From Blastocatellia bacterium (lineage in GTDB: Bacteria; Acidobacteriota; Blastocatellia; HR10; J050), in contig JALSQX010000053.1 of NCBI GenBank assembly GCA_026985075.1, positions 1-64,000 on the forward strand: 64,000 bases of DNA. Reading direction: 5' to 3'. Position 1 is the first letter of the stretch. Each line of letters opens with the position of its first letter. Position numbers and translations under genes: made by a program. The notes beneath the pieces were generated by a model, which worked only from the letters and a program-made list of their open reading frames with translations, ran no database searches and was not told the origin of the DNA. Shown here in pieces: positions 46,135 through 55,899 of this stretch.

Positions 46135-46149
46135 TTGGGAGAGGCCACC

Positions 46150-46452
46150 ATGATCGTCAAATCACGAGAAGCGAAAAGCGGTCCCTTCGGCGAGAAACTT
46201 CACGTCCGCGGGAAGAATATGGAGATGAGATACTGGGAGAACATCCCGCCGGGCTTTCACTTCGATCCTCATGACTTCCCCGTTGACATCGCCGGATTCG
46301 TCGTCAAAGGAAAGGCCAAGTGGACTATTGATGGCCGGGAGTATATCACCAGCGCGGGCGATAGCTACTATCTCCCCCGGGGATGCGTCTATGGTCTGGA
46401 CGTGATCGAAGAGTTCTCGGTCGTCGAGGTCCTCAGTCCACCCCGGGACTGA
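46150..46452 (+). CDS. Small cupin-domain protein
   Basis: A 100-residue single-cupin protein: motif 1 region PPGFHFDPHDFPVDIAGFVVKG and motif 2 region AGDSYYLPRGCVYG. The expected metal-binding HxH pattern is only partly kept (H at FHF and PHD), so it may be a sugar-binding or isomerase-type cupin without tight metal binding. A GGGAGAGG site lies just before the ATG at 46150, 15 bases after the aldehyde dehydrogenase stop. Confidence 0.8.
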   Translation: MIVKSREAKSGPFGEKLHVRGKNMEMRYWENIPPGFHFDPHDFPVDIAGFVVKGKAKWTIDGREYITSAGDSYYLPRGCVYGLDVIEEFSVVEVLSPPRD

Positions 46453-46589
46453 CCGAGAGGCGCCGCGAGAGCGCGGCCATCGAGCCGGAGTGACTGCCTC
46501 GCTCCGGAGAGCGAAAGGATCTCGACGAGCGATGCGCGAGGCTGAGAGGGCCCTCCCTAAGCTCCCCACATGATGGTGGCGTATTTGAG

Positions 46590-46703
46590 ATGAATCCCAT
46601 GGACGGAACGGATATCACTTCCGTCGCCTTCCTCACCGTCTGCGGCTTGTTGGTGGCCATCTCCATCCTCGTCGCATGGAAAGGTAAATCATTTTTCAGT
46701 TAG
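46590..46703 (+). CDS. Symporter small accessory protein (37 aa, one membrane helix)
   Basis: A 37-residue frame: an acidic N-terminus (MDGTD), a single hydrophobic helix (VAFLTVCGLLVAISILVAW) and a short basic end (KGKSFFS). It ends 40 bases before an SSS-family symporter gene. Tiny one-helix proteins next to sodium:solute symporters are a known pattern (symporter small accessory proteins). A GGTGG at 46575-46579 could serve as ribosome-binding site. Confidence 0.65.
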   Translation: MNPMDGTDITSVAFLTVCGLLVAISILVAWKGKSFFS

Positions 46704-46743
46704 TCACTCCTGGACCACCATCTACACCAACGGCGTCTTCCTC

Positions 46744-48237
46744 ATGGGTCACACCACGCTCCTCGTCATCGTTTCACTACTCCTGCTGGTGGGACCGCTC
46801 TGGTATGCCCGCCGCCGATCGACGACGCTCAGCGGGTATCTCATCGCCGACCGATCATTAGGGGGGGTGGTGAGTGCGTTCACCTATTCATCGGCGGCGG
46901 TGAGCGCCGGACTCTTCCTGGGGGGAGCCGGATTCGCCTACGTCTATGGTTGGGCGGGAGCGACCTATCAACTCGGAGCGCTGGTGGGCATTCTCCTCAC
47001 CTGGATGCTCATCGCGCCGCGGGTGAGGAAAATGGCCGCCTCGGTGGGCGCCCTGTCGACGCCCCGGTTCCTGGCCGAGCGATTCGAATGTCCCGCCCTT
47101 CGGACGATCACATCGGCTCTGACGGTCATTTTTGTGCTCCCCATGGTCATCGTGCAATTCCGCGGGGCGGGACTCCTCTTTCAGAATTTCCTGGGTCTGG
47201 ATTACACGTGGTCGGTGATCATCTTTGGTCTCCTGGTGGGCTTCTTCACCGCTCTGGGTGGGAATTTCGCCGTCTCCTATCTGGATACCATTCAGGGGAG
47301 CATCATGATCATGGGATCGATCGTCTGCGTGGTCGTGGGACTCTCCGATGTGGGTGGGTTGTACCATCTGAATGCCCAATTGGCCCGAGTGGATATGGAT
47401 TTGGTGAGATTCATGGGCGAGGTTCCCCGGCCCATCTGGTGGAATCTTCTGGTGATTTTCGGATTGGCTCAATTCAGCAATCCTCATCTCATCCCTCGCT
47501 TCTTCAGCTTGCGAGATCATCGCGCCGTGCGCTGGGCTCTTCCTCTCTCGGTGAGCATCAATTGCCTCTGGGTGTGCGCCGCTGTTTTAATCGGTCTCGT
47601 GGCCAGGGTGAAGTATCCGGGGTTGGCCAGTGGGGATGAGGCGATGCCCGTTTTTTTACAATCCCTTTCGCCGGTGATGAGCTTCGTCATCCTGCTGGCA
47701 CTGCTCTCAGCGATATTTTCGACCGCCGATTCGCTCCTGTTGACGGCGGGCACCAATGTCGCTCACGATATCGTCCGGGGCATGTTCTGGCCAGGGTTGT
47801 CCGAACGAGGCGAACTCTGGCTGGCCAAGTGGTCCATGTTCGTCCTCTGCGGCATCTGTTTCACTCTCTCGCTGCTGGATCTCCCATTGATCACCCTGAT
47901 GAACAGTTTCGCGATGGGAGCCTTCGTCTTGATCTTCGGGCTCCCCCTCGTCTTTGGCATCTTCTCCCGCCGGGCGACCAAAGAAGCGGCGCTCACGGCG
48001 GTCATTGCTGGCCCCATCATTTACCTCGGTTGGAAATACTGGCTCGTTCCAGTGACGGGCATCGGTGAGATGATGGCGTCGCTCTTGATTCTCATCCCAA
48101 CGATGATCGTGGTCAGCATGGTGACCGAACCGAACAGTGCATCTTGCCTGGAGAGATTCGAACTCACCTCCAGGCGAAAGATGCGCACCGTCAGCGCACC
48201 TCTCCCATCCGATGGAGCATCGGCCCTGCCGCGGTGA
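46744..48237 (+). CDS. Sodium:solute symporter (SSS family)
   Basis: A 497-residue inner-membrane carrier with about 12-13 helices. Typical SSS stretches: RSLGGVVSAFTYSSAAVSAG near residue 40, GLLVGFFTALGGNFAVSYLD near 160-180 (GG-F-AV-TD motif region), and LLALLSAIFSTADSLLLTAG near 318, which holds the sodium-binding serines. The C-terminal 35 residues are hydrophilic. Related carriers take up sugars, carboxylates, proline or pantothenate; given the kinase and aldolase nearby, a sugar or sugar acid is likely. Confidence 0.9.
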   Translation: MGHTTLLVIVSLLLLVGPLWYARRRSTTLSGYLIADRSLGGVVSAFTYSSAAVSAGLFLGGAGFAYVYGWAGATYQLGALVGILLTWMLIAPRVRKMAASVGALSTPRFLAERFECPALRTITSALTVIFVLPMVIVQFRGAGLLFQNFLGLDYTWSVIIFGLLVGFFTALGGNFAVSYLDTIQGSIMIMGSIVCVVVGLSDVGGLYHLNAQLARVDMDLVRFMGEVPRPIWWNLLVIFGLAQFSNPHLIPRFFSLRDHRAVRWALPLSVSINCLWVCAAVLIGLVARVKYPGLASGDEAMPVFLQSLSPVMSFVILLALLSAIFSTADSLLLTAGTNVAHDIVRGMFWPGLSERGELWLAKWSMFVLCGICFTLSLLDLPLITLMNSFAMGAFVLIFGLPLVFGIFSRRATKEAALTAVIAGPIIYLGWKYWLVPVTGIGEMMASLLILIPTMIVVSMVTEPNSASCLERFELTSRRKMRTVSAPLPSDGASALPR

Positions 48238-48269
48238 ATTCCGGTCACCAACTGTACGGAGGTCTGATC

Positions 48270-49577
48270 ATGGAGGACACGAAGAAAGAACTGGAAGAGC
48301 GATTCAAGAAACAACGATTGGAAACGGTCACCTCTCTGTTCAGCTACTCGCACCTGCCGCCGGGCACGGAGTACGAAATCGCTCAACTCCGCGCCGAGGA
48401 TGGCGCTGGATCATGGGGCGTCTTATACAAGAAGGGATGTCCGAAAACGGCCATCATCATCATGCACCAACGGACCGACAATTCCAGGCATTACGCCATC
48501 CCCTACCTGGTAGAAGCCGGGTTTGCCGCTTTTGGTCATAACAACCGATATGTCGGGAATGATGTGGAAACGATCCACGAGAACATCGTCCTCGACATTG
48601 CAGCGGGCATTCGATGGTTGAAACAGGATCGAGGATTTGAGCGCGTCATTCTCCTCGGCGCCAGCGGGGGAGGAGCATTGTTCTCATTCTACCAGTCACA
48701 AGCTCAGACGATGCCACCTCATCGATTGACCCAGACCCCCGCCGGCGATCCGCCGGATTTGAATCAATACGACCTGCCACCGGCCGATGGCATGATCCAT
48801 TTGGCCGCCCACATTGGACAGGGGAAGTTCCTCATGCTCAATATCGATCCCAGCGTCGTCGACGAGCACGATCCGCTCTCCACTGATCCCACCCTGGACA
48901 TGTACAATCCAGCCAATGGATTCCGCTTCCCGCCCGAGGAGACGCGGTACAGCCAGGAATTTCTCGCGCGATATCGTCAGGCCCAGAGAGCGCGCGTCGC
49001 GCGAATCGATGCCATCGCCCGGAATCACATTCACCAGCAGCACATTTTCAAGGAACTGATGCGAGAGGCGAGCTTCCGACGTCTCCCCTTCGAGCACCAG
49101 CTCGCTATCCGTCGGCGCGCAATTCTAGGAACCTATATGTTGATCAATCGGACTATGGCCAATCCCGCTTGCGTGGACCTGTCCATTGATCCCTCGGATC
49201 GAGAGCGGGGAACCCTCCGCTCATCGGAACCGGAAGTCTACAATTTCACTGAATACGGATATGCGCGATATCTCACGCCCCGAGCTTGGCTCAGCTCCTG
49301 GTCGGGGCTTTCGTCCAACGCCTCCACGGTCGATTGTAGCCGGAAGATCACCGTGCCCATACTCATGGTGTATGGCACGGCCGATAAAGAGGTGCTCCCC
49401 CAACAGGATGCCTGGCCCATCTTCAATGCCACCGCGAGTCGGGACAAGCAACTCCTCTTCATCGAAGGGGCGGGACACTGGTTCACCCCCGAAGGCCCGA
49501 AAGCAGGTAAAGGCGATCAACGCGAACGCACGATGGAAACGATCATCAATTGGCTATGTGAGCGATTTCCCATCTGA
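48270..49577 (+). CDS. Alpha/beta-hydrolase
   Basis: A 435-residue alpha/beta-hydrolase without a signal peptide. Nucleophile elbow GASGGG (Ser near residue 132), acid Asp in VYGTADKEV near 372 and His in EGAGHWF near 405 form a plausible triad. A large insert of about 190 residues between strands 6 and 7 makes it longer than most hydrolases and may form a lid. It could remove ester or acyl groups from the pathway substrate. GGAGG lies before the ATG; the open frame continues back to 48144 over the symporter end and is rejected. Confidence 0.82.
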   Translation: MEDTKKELEERFKKQRLETVTSLFSYSHLPPGTEYEIAQLRAEDGAGSWGVLYKKGCPKTAIIIMHQRTDNSRHYAIPYLVEAGFAAFGHNNRYVGNDVETIHENIVLDIAAGIRWLKQDRGFERVILLGASGGGALFSFYQSQAQTMPPHRLTQTPAGDPPDLNQYDLPPADGMIHLAAHIGQGKFLMLNIDPSVVDEHDPLSTDPTLDMYNPANGFRFPPEETRYSQEFLARYRQAQRARVARIDAIARNHIHQQHIFKELMREASFRRLPFEHQLAIRRRAILGTYMLINRTMANPACVDLSIDPSDRERGTLRSSEPEVYNFTEYGYARYLTPRAWLSSWSGLSSNASTVDCSRKITVPILMVYGTADKEVLPQQDAWPIFNATASRDKQLLFIEGAGHWFTPEGPKAGKGDQRERTMETIINWLCERFPI

Positions 49578-49842
49578 TCACGGCACCGAAGGCCCCTCGA
49601 TAAGGGGTGAACGTGATGCCACCGTCATGACGGAGCATTGATTCTCGTTCACCAACCATGATCCGGTTCAGCGTCTGCTTTTCACAATCGCCGAATCCGC
49701 GGCATCCACAACTCCTTCACGGCGTATCGCTCCAGACGAGACGACCGTTCCTGCCATATTGCGCCTCTCACCATGATTTGGCATACTATCACTCCATTCG
49801 GCCCAAGGAGTGCGAGACGGAATGCAAAGGAGAATCGAACCA

Positions 49843-50565
49843 ATGGCTGATTCAACTCCATTGCCTCGGCTGCCGAGTAAGCGATTGGATGCCGTGGAAG
49901 CCTATCACACAATTCGACGTTCGATCATCGACGGCGTCCTCAAGCCTGGTGAACGATTGGTCGAAGAACGATTGGCCCGCCACCTGGGGGTGAGTCGTAC
50001 ACCCATTCGAGAGGCGTTGGCCATGCTGGAAGTGGAAGGGCTCGTCAAATCGATCCCCAAAAAAGGGACGATCGTACGCACATTCAGTCGCAAGGAGATC
50101 AAAGATATCTATGACCTGCGGATCGTTCTGGAAGGATATGCTGCTCGGCAAGCCACCGAACACATCACCGAACAGGAATTGCGTCACATGCGAGCTCTCT
50201 ATGAGGAAATGGAAAGTTGCATCCATCGCCCCTGGCGCTCTCCGGAAGAGCGCGCTCAGCGGGTCCGTTACCTCACCAGCAAGAACAACGAATTTCATGG
50301 TCTCATCACCAAAGCGAGCCGGAACTCGCGTCTGGAGGCTGTATTGACTCAGATCGTCGAACTCCCGCTCATTTTTCGAGCCTTCTTCTGGTATAGTCAG
50401 GAACAACTCGTCCAATCGAACTGTCACCATCTGGAAATTATCAAGGCCCTGGAGGCGCGCGATGCCGAGCGAGCCGAGCGGATCATGGAAAGGCACATCG
50501 GCGTGGCCCGAGATCTCCTCCTCAACGAGTTCTTCGACGCACAACCTCAGTCCGGCACCGTCTGA
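49843..50565 (+). CDS. GntR-family regulator, FCD subgroup
   Basis: A 240-residue repressor. Winged helix at about residues 15-80 (GERLVEERLARHLGVSRTPIREAL), then an all-helical FCD effector domain with metal-ligand-like residues: Asp near DIYDLR, His in NEFHGLI, His in SNCHHLEII and His in MERHI. FCD regulators usually sense small organic acids or sugars of the neighbouring pathway. Start at 49843 follows AAGGAGA (49826-49832); ATGs at 49810 and 49822 are in frame. Candidate targets are the dyads at 18271-18284 and 40841-40854 (inference). Confidence 0.9.
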   Translation: MADSTPLPRLPSKRLDAVEAYHTIRRSIIDGVLKPGERLVEERLARHLGVSRTPIREALAMLEVEGLVKSIPKKGTIVRTFSRKEIKDIYDLRIVLEGYAARQATEHITEQELRHMRALYEEMESCIHRPWRSPEERAQRVRYLTSKNNEFHGLITKASRNSRLEAVLTQIVELPLIFRAFFWYSQEQLVQSNCHHLEIIKALEARDAERAERIMERHIGVARDLLLNEFFDAQPQSGTV

Positions 50566-51000
50566 GATGAAGCCCGCGCTCCTCAGGTTCCGAGATCGGT
50601 CCGCTTTCTCTCCTCGCCCTCGGACATGCGAGGCGCGAAAGAGCGATGGATCAACGCAATGTGAATCGGCAACGAGGAGCAGGAGCGCGATCCTCGACTC
50701 ACAGGAAGTCCCGACAATGCCCGTCGAACGAGCGTCCGACGGAGAAGGAACGAGCCGATCGATCAATTTCCACAACGCACTCCACCAAGAGAGCATTCTG
50801 CTCGCGGTGGACCGACACGAGTGTCACCCGACCGGGCGATGGAAATGACCCCTCCCGGGACCGAGAGGTGAGGCGATGGATCTCGCCATCTCGACGATCA
50901 TATCCCGGAGCCCTGTGAGAACGCCTCTATGGACCTCCACGCGCCCGGACGCACAGAGCCTCGAGAGAGCCGCCCGACGGCTCTCGCCTCACCCCGCCTC
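50566..51000. other. Intergenic region, no gene seen
   Basis: About 435 bases between the GntR gene and the convergent SelW-like gene. Only shadow frames with no recognisable protein. It contains the hairpin at 50965-50985. Confidence 0.5.
50965..50985 (-). terminator. Hairpin, likely terminator of the SelW-like gene
   Basis: An 8-bp perfect stem (GAGAGCCG 50965-50972, CGGCTCTC 50978-50985) with loop CCCGA, 15 bases beyond the minus-strand stop at 51001. No T run follows. Confidence 0.45.
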
Positions 51001-51243
51001 TCATCCTCCCCGCCCACGATGCACAATGTGATTGAGGATGTCCTGCTCATCCGGGAACTCGCCCGTCTCTAACTTGGAGTAGATTCGTTCTCCATCGACG
51101 AACACCTCGAAGCATCCTCCCTTGGAAGGGATGAGCTTCAAGGAGGCGAGATCCTGTTTGAGCGCGCTGAGAATTTTTTCCGTCAAACTGACGGCTCGTG
51201 GTTCGTAGTTTCAAACGGCACAATATTCGATGGTCACCTCCAT
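51001..51243 (-). CDS. SelW/Rdx-family selenoprotein, UGA read as selenocysteine
   Basis: Reading the minus-strand TGA at 51211-51213 as selenocysteine gives 80 residues starting MEVTIEYCAVU. The redox motif is C8-A-V-U11, followed by NYEPRA, the same layout as the CxxU of SelW/SelT/SelH (Rdx) proteins. The rest fits: LIPSKGGCFEVFVDGERIYSK and the C-terminal FPDEQDI. The start at 51243 has an excellent GAGGAGGAAGGAG upstream. Conventional translation would report only the 61-residue tail. Rdx proteins are thioredoxin-like small redox proteins of uncertain role, perhaps peroxide defence. It stands alone, away from the Grd cluster. Confidence 0.9.
51180..51213 (-). promoter_or_regulatory. Bacterial SECIS element of the SelW-like gene
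   Basis: On the minus strand, UGA, 16 bases, then CCGTCA (51189-51194), loop GTT and TGACGG (51180-51185): a perfect 6-bp stem. The distance is within the usual bacterial SECIS range. Confidence 0.55.
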
Positions 51244-51302
51244 GCTACTCCTTCCTCCTCGACATCGAACGTGTGAACCCGACGCGCTTCGGTCACTGCC
51301 CA

Positions 51303-52859
51303 TCATGGCGCTCTGAAATGACGAGCTTCCAATGAGGCATGACTGAGGCGCGATGCCCTCTCCCATGATGCTCCGAATTCGATGCCTATGGCGGCCAACG
51401 CATCCACAATACCCCAACCCATGAGGCGATCTGGTCGAGTCGCCTGACTCGCCGTGCGATGCAAGGCATCCAGCACCTGCCATGGCGACCACTCAGGATG
51501 CGCCGAGAGGAGTAAGGCCGCCGTCCCCGCCACCAATGGGCAGGCGAATGACGTGCCCGAAAGCGCTCGATAGGCTCGCGGGTGATTGGCGCTCGCCACC
51601 CACACCCCAACGCCACGCGCCATCACATCGGGTTTGATGCGGCCGTCAATGGTCGGCCCGACGGAACTGAATCTCGCTCGTGCTCCGCGATCGTCGACGG
51701 CCCCCACAGTGATGACGCCATCTCCATCGGCCGGCGCCATCAAGGTATTATGGAACGGATGATGACCTGAATTACCGGCCGCATTCACCACCACCACACC
51801 TCGCTCCACGGCCATCACGGCCGCTCGCGTGATCGCCGCCGTCTGGCCGTCCATATCCCTCCAAGTGTATCCCTCGAACGGAGGCTCGAATTCCAGATAC
51901 CCCACCGAACTGCTGACCACATCAACGCCCAGCCCTTCAGCCCATTCGAGGGCGGCGATCCAGTTGTCTTCTTCCCGCGGCGTCTCGCTTTCAGTATTCT
52001 CGGTCTTGGCCAGGATATACTCGGCGCCGAATGCCGGCCCAATCAACTGGCCCGGGGCGAACCCACCGATGACCGAAAGCACCCAGGTTCCATGGGCTCC
52101 CCGGCCCATATCATCTCCATCGCTCACATCATCGTCTCCATTCACAAAATCATGCGTGGCGACGATGCGCATCGATTCCAGCGCCCGATGCTGCAGATTG
52201 AAGCCGGTATCGAAAACACCGATGACGACGCCCTCTCCCGTGAATCCCAGATCGTGAACGGCGGGGACATTGATTTGCTCTAATTGCTCCAGCGACGCCC
52301 CATAATCAATGGCGTGATCCGCTCTGACCTGAACCATCTCTCCCGATGACCCCTCATCATCTGCGGGCGCGTCCATCGTGTCCGGATCAGGACGAGTGAA
52401 CCGGGCGACGAGATCGATGCGCTTCACCCATTTGAACTGACGAAGTTGATCGATCTGCCGCTTGGTTGCCCGGGCGCTCACGGCGTTCAACCACTTGGAG
52501 ATATGCCGGACCCGACGGACGCGCCGTCGCACCTCGGAGACATACGCGGGTTCCACCGGCAGGTCATCCCAATCGATCAACTGATCCGGGGCTCGCACAG
52601 TGAGGCGTCGTTGTCGAGATTTCGGCGTGAGAGAAGCCCACGCCGCTCGATACTTGTCCCCCAGATGCCGACCTTTGTCAGAGAAGTAAATCCAGACGAG
52701 GAATTCATCGTCGGCTTGAGCCACCTGATAGGCGCGCCACAATCGCTGACCGAGCTTCGGCGGCGCGGCCTGACGTGCTCCACTGAAGGGGAGACTGAAC
52801 AGCAGAAGTAACACTCCCCCACACACGCATTTCATCATCCCGTTCCTCACCGTTGCCAT
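51303..52859 (-). CDS. Subtilisin-like serine protease (S8), secreted
   Basis: A 518-residue protease with a signal peptide (hydrophobic run GGVLLLLFSLPFSGA, residues about 14-28), an inhibitor-like propeptide up to about residue 195, and the S8 catalytic domain. Triad: Asp in VFDTGFN near residue 217, His in GAHGTWV near 255 and Ser in GTSFACPLVAGT near 435. It is probably exported to the periplasm or outside. It has no C-terminal anchor or repeat domains. ATG at 52838 is an alternative start. Confidence 0.9.
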   Translation of the reverse strand: MATVRNGMMKCVCGGVLLLLFSLPFSGARQAAPPKLGQRLWRAYQVAQADDEFLVWIYFSDKGRHLGDKYRAAWASLTPKSRQRRLTVRAPDQLIDWDDLPVEPAYVSEVRRRVRRVRHISKWLNAVSARATKRQIDQLRQFKWVKRIDLVARFTRPDPDTMDAPADDEGSSGEMVQVRADHAIDYGASLEQLEQINVPAVHDLGFTGEGVVIGVFDTGFNLQHRALESMRIVATHDFVNGDDDVSDGDDMGRGAHGTWVLSVIGGFAPGQLIGPAFGAEYILAKTENTESETPREEDNWIAALEWAEGLGVDVVSSSVGYLEFEPPFEGYTWRDMDGQTAAITRAAVMAVERGVVVVNAAGNSGHHPFHNTLMAPADGDGVITVGAVDDRGARARFSSVGPTIDGRIKPDVMARGVGVWVASANHPRAYRALSGTSFACPLVAGTAALLLSAHPEWSPWQVLDALHRTASQATRPDRLMGWGIVDALAAIGIEFGASWERASRLSHASLEARHFRAP

Positions 52860-52867
52860 CGCCGATC

Positions 52868-54979
52868 TCAGTACCGGTGCAGCTCTCTCACCTTGTGCAC
52901 AATGTCATCGACTTGAGGGAGGATGGCATTTTCCAGATCCGGACAGTAGGCCACGAAGGTATCCAGCGCGCCAATCCGCTCCACGGGCCCATCTAGCCAA
53001 TCGAACAACTCGTCGGCGATGCGGGCAGCGATCTCAGCGCCGTAGCCCCAGGAGAGCATATCTTCGTGGGCAACGATGACTTTGTTCGTCTTTTTGACCG
53101 AGGTCACGATGGCCTCCCAATCGTACGGGTTCAACGTTCGCAGGTCGACAACCTCGACATCAATGCCCTCTTCCTGTAGCTGGGTGGCCGCCAGCAGCGA
53201 GCGATGCACCAACGCCCCGTAGGTGATGATGGTGACGTCCCGCCCCGATCGCACGACCTTTGCTTTGCCAAAGGGGATCATGTAATTGGGGCCTGGATAG
53301 GGGCTCTTATTGTAAGGCTGGCGATAGAGATGCTTGTGTTCGAGAAAGAGTACCGGATCATCGCAGCGAATCGCCGTACGCAGCAAGCCATTGGCATCAA
53401 GAGCATTGGACGGCATCACGACCCACATGCCCGGCGTATGGGTGAATAGCACCTCGCCCGATTGGCTATGATAGATGGCGCCGCCTTGGAGATAGCCGCC
53501 AATCGTCACCCGAATCACCATCGGACACTTCCAGTTGTTGTTCGAGCGCCATCGCACCAGCGGCACTTCGTTCCTCAGTTGCATCATGGCAGGCCAGATA
53601 TAATCGAAGAATTGAATTTCAGCCACCGGCTTCAATCCACGCAGGGCCATTCCGACCGCTCGGCCAATGATGCTGGCTTCGGCCAACGGCGTATTGAACA
53701 CGCGATGACTGCCAAATCGCCGTTGAAGATTATGGGTCACTTTGAAAACGCCTCCCTTCCCCTTCACCCGGTCCAGGTACTGCTCGCGGCTACAATCGGC
53801 GACATCTTCGCCAAATACGACGATGCGGGGATCGCGAGCCATTTCATCACGAAGGCAGGCATTCAGCAACTCCACCATCGTCCGGGGATCGCCCTCAAAT
53901 TCCGGCTCCGTCTGGAACGCTGCCGACGTGGGATCCACATCCGGCGAGTACACATAAAGATGGACCGTTTCCGGCGACGGCTTCGGACTGGCCAGAGCTT
54001 CGTCGGCGGCCCGATTGACCTCCTCATCCACCACGGCCTTCATCTTGGCCAATTCCTCTTCGGTGATGAGCCCTTCCTCGAGCAAGAATGCGGCATAGGT
54101 CCGGACTGGATCGCGCGCCGCTTCCGCTTGACGCTCCTCGGGAGGCTTGTAGAGTCGCTCGTCATCCGAGAGCGAGTGCGAATAAGGCCGAATGACATGA
54201 GCATGAACCAAGGCCGGTCCCTGCCGCTCTCTGACATAGGCTATGGCCCGGCGCAATGCGGCATAGCTCTCCAAGGGATCGCATCCATCCACTTCCTGCA
54301 CCAGCAAGTTGGGAAAACTACGCACCAGCTGAGAAATGCTCCCTCCAGCCGTTTGAACCTCCACGGGGACGGAAATGGCATATCCATTATCCTGGATGAG
54401 ATACAGAACCGGGAGCTTCAAATTGCAGGCCACGTTCAGCGATTCCCAAAACTCGCCTTCACTGACGGCTCCATCTCCCGATGAGACGAGAACGACTTCA
54501 TCCTCTTTGAAATAGCGGGTTCGATCCTCGATCTCCTCTATCAAGCTGTACCGCCATCCCGCTTCAGCGCATCCCACCGCCTGGAGAAATTGGGTCCCCG
54601 TGGGACTCGAAGAAGACGGCACGTGAAGACGCCGAAATCCCCAATGAGAAGGCATTTGGCGGCCACCCGAACTGGGATCATCGGCGGCTCCCACGGCCTG
54701 CAAAAACATCTCTTTGGGCGTCGCGCCCAGAGTGAGCATCAGCGCTCGATCACGATAATAGGGAAACACCCAATCGTAGCCAGGCTTGAGCAGGAGCCCG
54801 GCCGCCACCTGTACCGCTTCATGCCCCACTCCATTGATTTGGAAGAAGATTTTCTGCTGGCGTTTGAGCTGGATTTCCTTGTCGTCAACGCGGCGCGACA
54901 GATAAATGAGCCGATACATATCCACCAGCGTTTGACGATCCAAGCCATGATACTTCTCAACAGCCACTCTTGTCGCCAT
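52868..54979 (-). CDS. Fused E1 alpha-beta subunit of a 2-oxoacid dehydrogenase
   Basis: A 703-residue thiamine-diphosphate enzyme with alpha and beta halves in one chain. Alpha half: TPP motif beginning [15 protein letters not shown] near residue 180-195 with the matching DN about 25 residues on. Beta half from about residue 375: [28 protein letters not shown], and a C-terminal domain with [11 protein letters not shown]. Resembles branched-chain 2-oxoacid E1 (BkdA/BkdB fused), but pyruvate is also possible. No E2 or E3 gene is close. Start at 54979 follows AAGGGGGG; the frame extends to 55027 without such a site. Confidence 0.9.
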   Translation of the reverse strand: MATRVAVEKYHGLDRQTLVDMYRLIYLSRRVDDKEIQLKRQQKIFFQINGVGHEAVQVAAGLLLKPGYDWVFPYYRDRALMLTLGATPKEMFLQAVGAADDPSSGGRQMPSHWGFRRLHVPSSSSPTGTQFLQAVGCAEAGWRYSLIEEIEDRTRYFKEDEVVLVSSGDGAVSEGEFWESLNVACNLKLPVLYLIQDNGYAISVPVEVQTAGGSISQLVRSFPNLLVQEVDGCDPLESYAALRRAIAYVRERQGPALVHAHVIRPYSHSLSDDERLYKPPEERQAEAARDPVRTYAAFLLEEGLITEEELAKMKAVVDEEVNRAADEALASPKPSPETVHLYVYSPDVDPTSAAFQTEPEFEGDPRTMVELLNACLRDEMARDPRIVVFGEDVADCSREQYLDRVKGKGGVFKVTHNLQRRFGSHRVFNTPLAEASIIGRAVGMALRGLKPVAEIQFFDYIWPAMMQLRNEVPLVRWRSNNNWKCPMVIRVTIGGYLQGGAIYHSQSGEVLFTHTPGMWVVMPSNALDANGLLRTAIRCDDPVLFLEHKHLYRQPYNKSPYPGPNYMIPFGKAKVVRSGRDVTIITYGALVHRSLLAATQLQEEGIDVEVVDLRTLNPYDWEAIVTSVKKTNKVIVAHEDMLSWGYGAEIAARIADELFDWLDGPVERIGALDTFVAYCPDLENAILPQVDDIVHKVRELHRY

Positions 54980-55059
54980 AAGACCCCCCTTCAATGAAAG
55001 TCGGACGCGGCTCCCTGCGCTCACCATGACGTCTGAGGCAGTCTGAACTCTCGAGCCGG

Positions 55060-55092
55060 ATCATTTAGGATATTTATCATAACATAAATGAT
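55060..55092. promoter_or_regulatory. AT-rich inverted repeat upstream of E1
   Basis: ATCATTTA (55060-55067) and TAAATGAT (55085-55092), perfect 8-bp arms 17 bases apart in an AT-rich island of an otherwise GC-rich region. It lies about 80-110 bases upstream of the E1 start on the minus strand and includes promoter-like sequence; it may be an operator. Confidence 0.4.
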
Positions 55093-55179
55093 TCGCAATG
55101 ACAGCCCCGATTCTGTCCGTCCGCCATGATGACCGCCACCCGCTCGATGACACGGGGGAGAAGGCAGGGGATGAACTTG

Positions 55180-55500
55180 TCACTCCAACTTCACCGCCGT
55201 CCCACTGGCACTGACCATGAGCATGGAGTTCGCCTGTCCCAGCACCTCATAATCCAGGTCGATGCCGACGACGGCGTCGGCTCCCAGAGCGGCGGCGTGC
55301 TCTTGCAACTCTTGAAGCGCGATATCCTTGGCGCGGATCAGTTCTTGCTCGTAGGCCGCCGAACGCCCACCGACGATATCTCTGATCCCGGCGAAGAAAT
55401 CTTTAAAGAGATTGGCGCCCATGATGGCTTCTCCGGTCACGATGCCCAAGTAGGCCTTGATTCGCCGTCCTTCAATGGATGGAGTTGTAGTGAGAATCAT
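55180..55500 (-). CDS. YbjQ-family (UPF0145) heavy-metal-binding-domain protein
   Basis: A 106-residue protein of the YbjQ/UPF0145 family, recognised by [22 protein letters not shown] and the C-terminal [16 protein letters not shown]. Family members form pentamers; their role is unknown. GAGGAGG lies just before the ATG. A TATAAT on the minus strand (55533-55538) gives a likely promoter. Confidence 0.88.
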   Translation of the reverse strand: MILTTTPSIEGRRIKAYLGIVTGEAIMGANLFKDFFAGIRDIVGGRSAAYEQELIRAKDIALQELQEHAAALGADAVVGIDLDYEVLGQANSMLMVSASGTAVKLE

Positions 55501-55532
55501 GCGATGTCCTCCTCGGTGAGATATGGTCTTTC

Positions 55533-55538
55533 ATTATA
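55533..55538 (-). promoter_or_regulatory. -10 box of the ybjQ-like gene
   Basis: A perfect TATAAT on the minus strand, about 33 bases upstream of the start codon. No good -35 was found at the right distance. Confidence 0.35.
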
Positions 55539-55899
55539 CGCGGAAAAGAGGGAGAAACGCACCCTCGGGTTGCGATCGAGATGAAGCGTACGAGGAACGC
55601 CACTGCAGGTGTTCAGTGAAGGACGGGGGAGGACTTCCATCGCCTGGATTGATGACGAGCGAGAGCCGGGCATGAGTGCCATGAATGACCGACGCCGTCT
55701 CCCAGATGGGCGCGCGAATTTCGCATTCGATCGTCGGCGAGTGGAGTTCGCCCGAAGGGGCGCGTCGAGGCGCTCCGAACTCCCCGACCGGTGGATGATT
55801 CCCCGTTCGGTTCGAGGTCTGTGAACGGCCCTTTCGTCGTCGCACTCTGAGAGGTGAGCGATCCCCTCTCCGATGAGACCATGAGCGGAACGCGCGTTG
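55539..55899. other. Intergenic region, nothing recognised
   Basis: About 360 bases between the HAD gene (ending at 55900) and the ybjQ-like promoter. Only shadow frames on both strands. Confidence 0.4.

Noticed and set aside
50462-50918. Small frames after the GntR gene as a new gene
   Set aside because: They have low-complexity Ser/Arg-rich products, no ribosome-binding site and overlap the end of the regulator.
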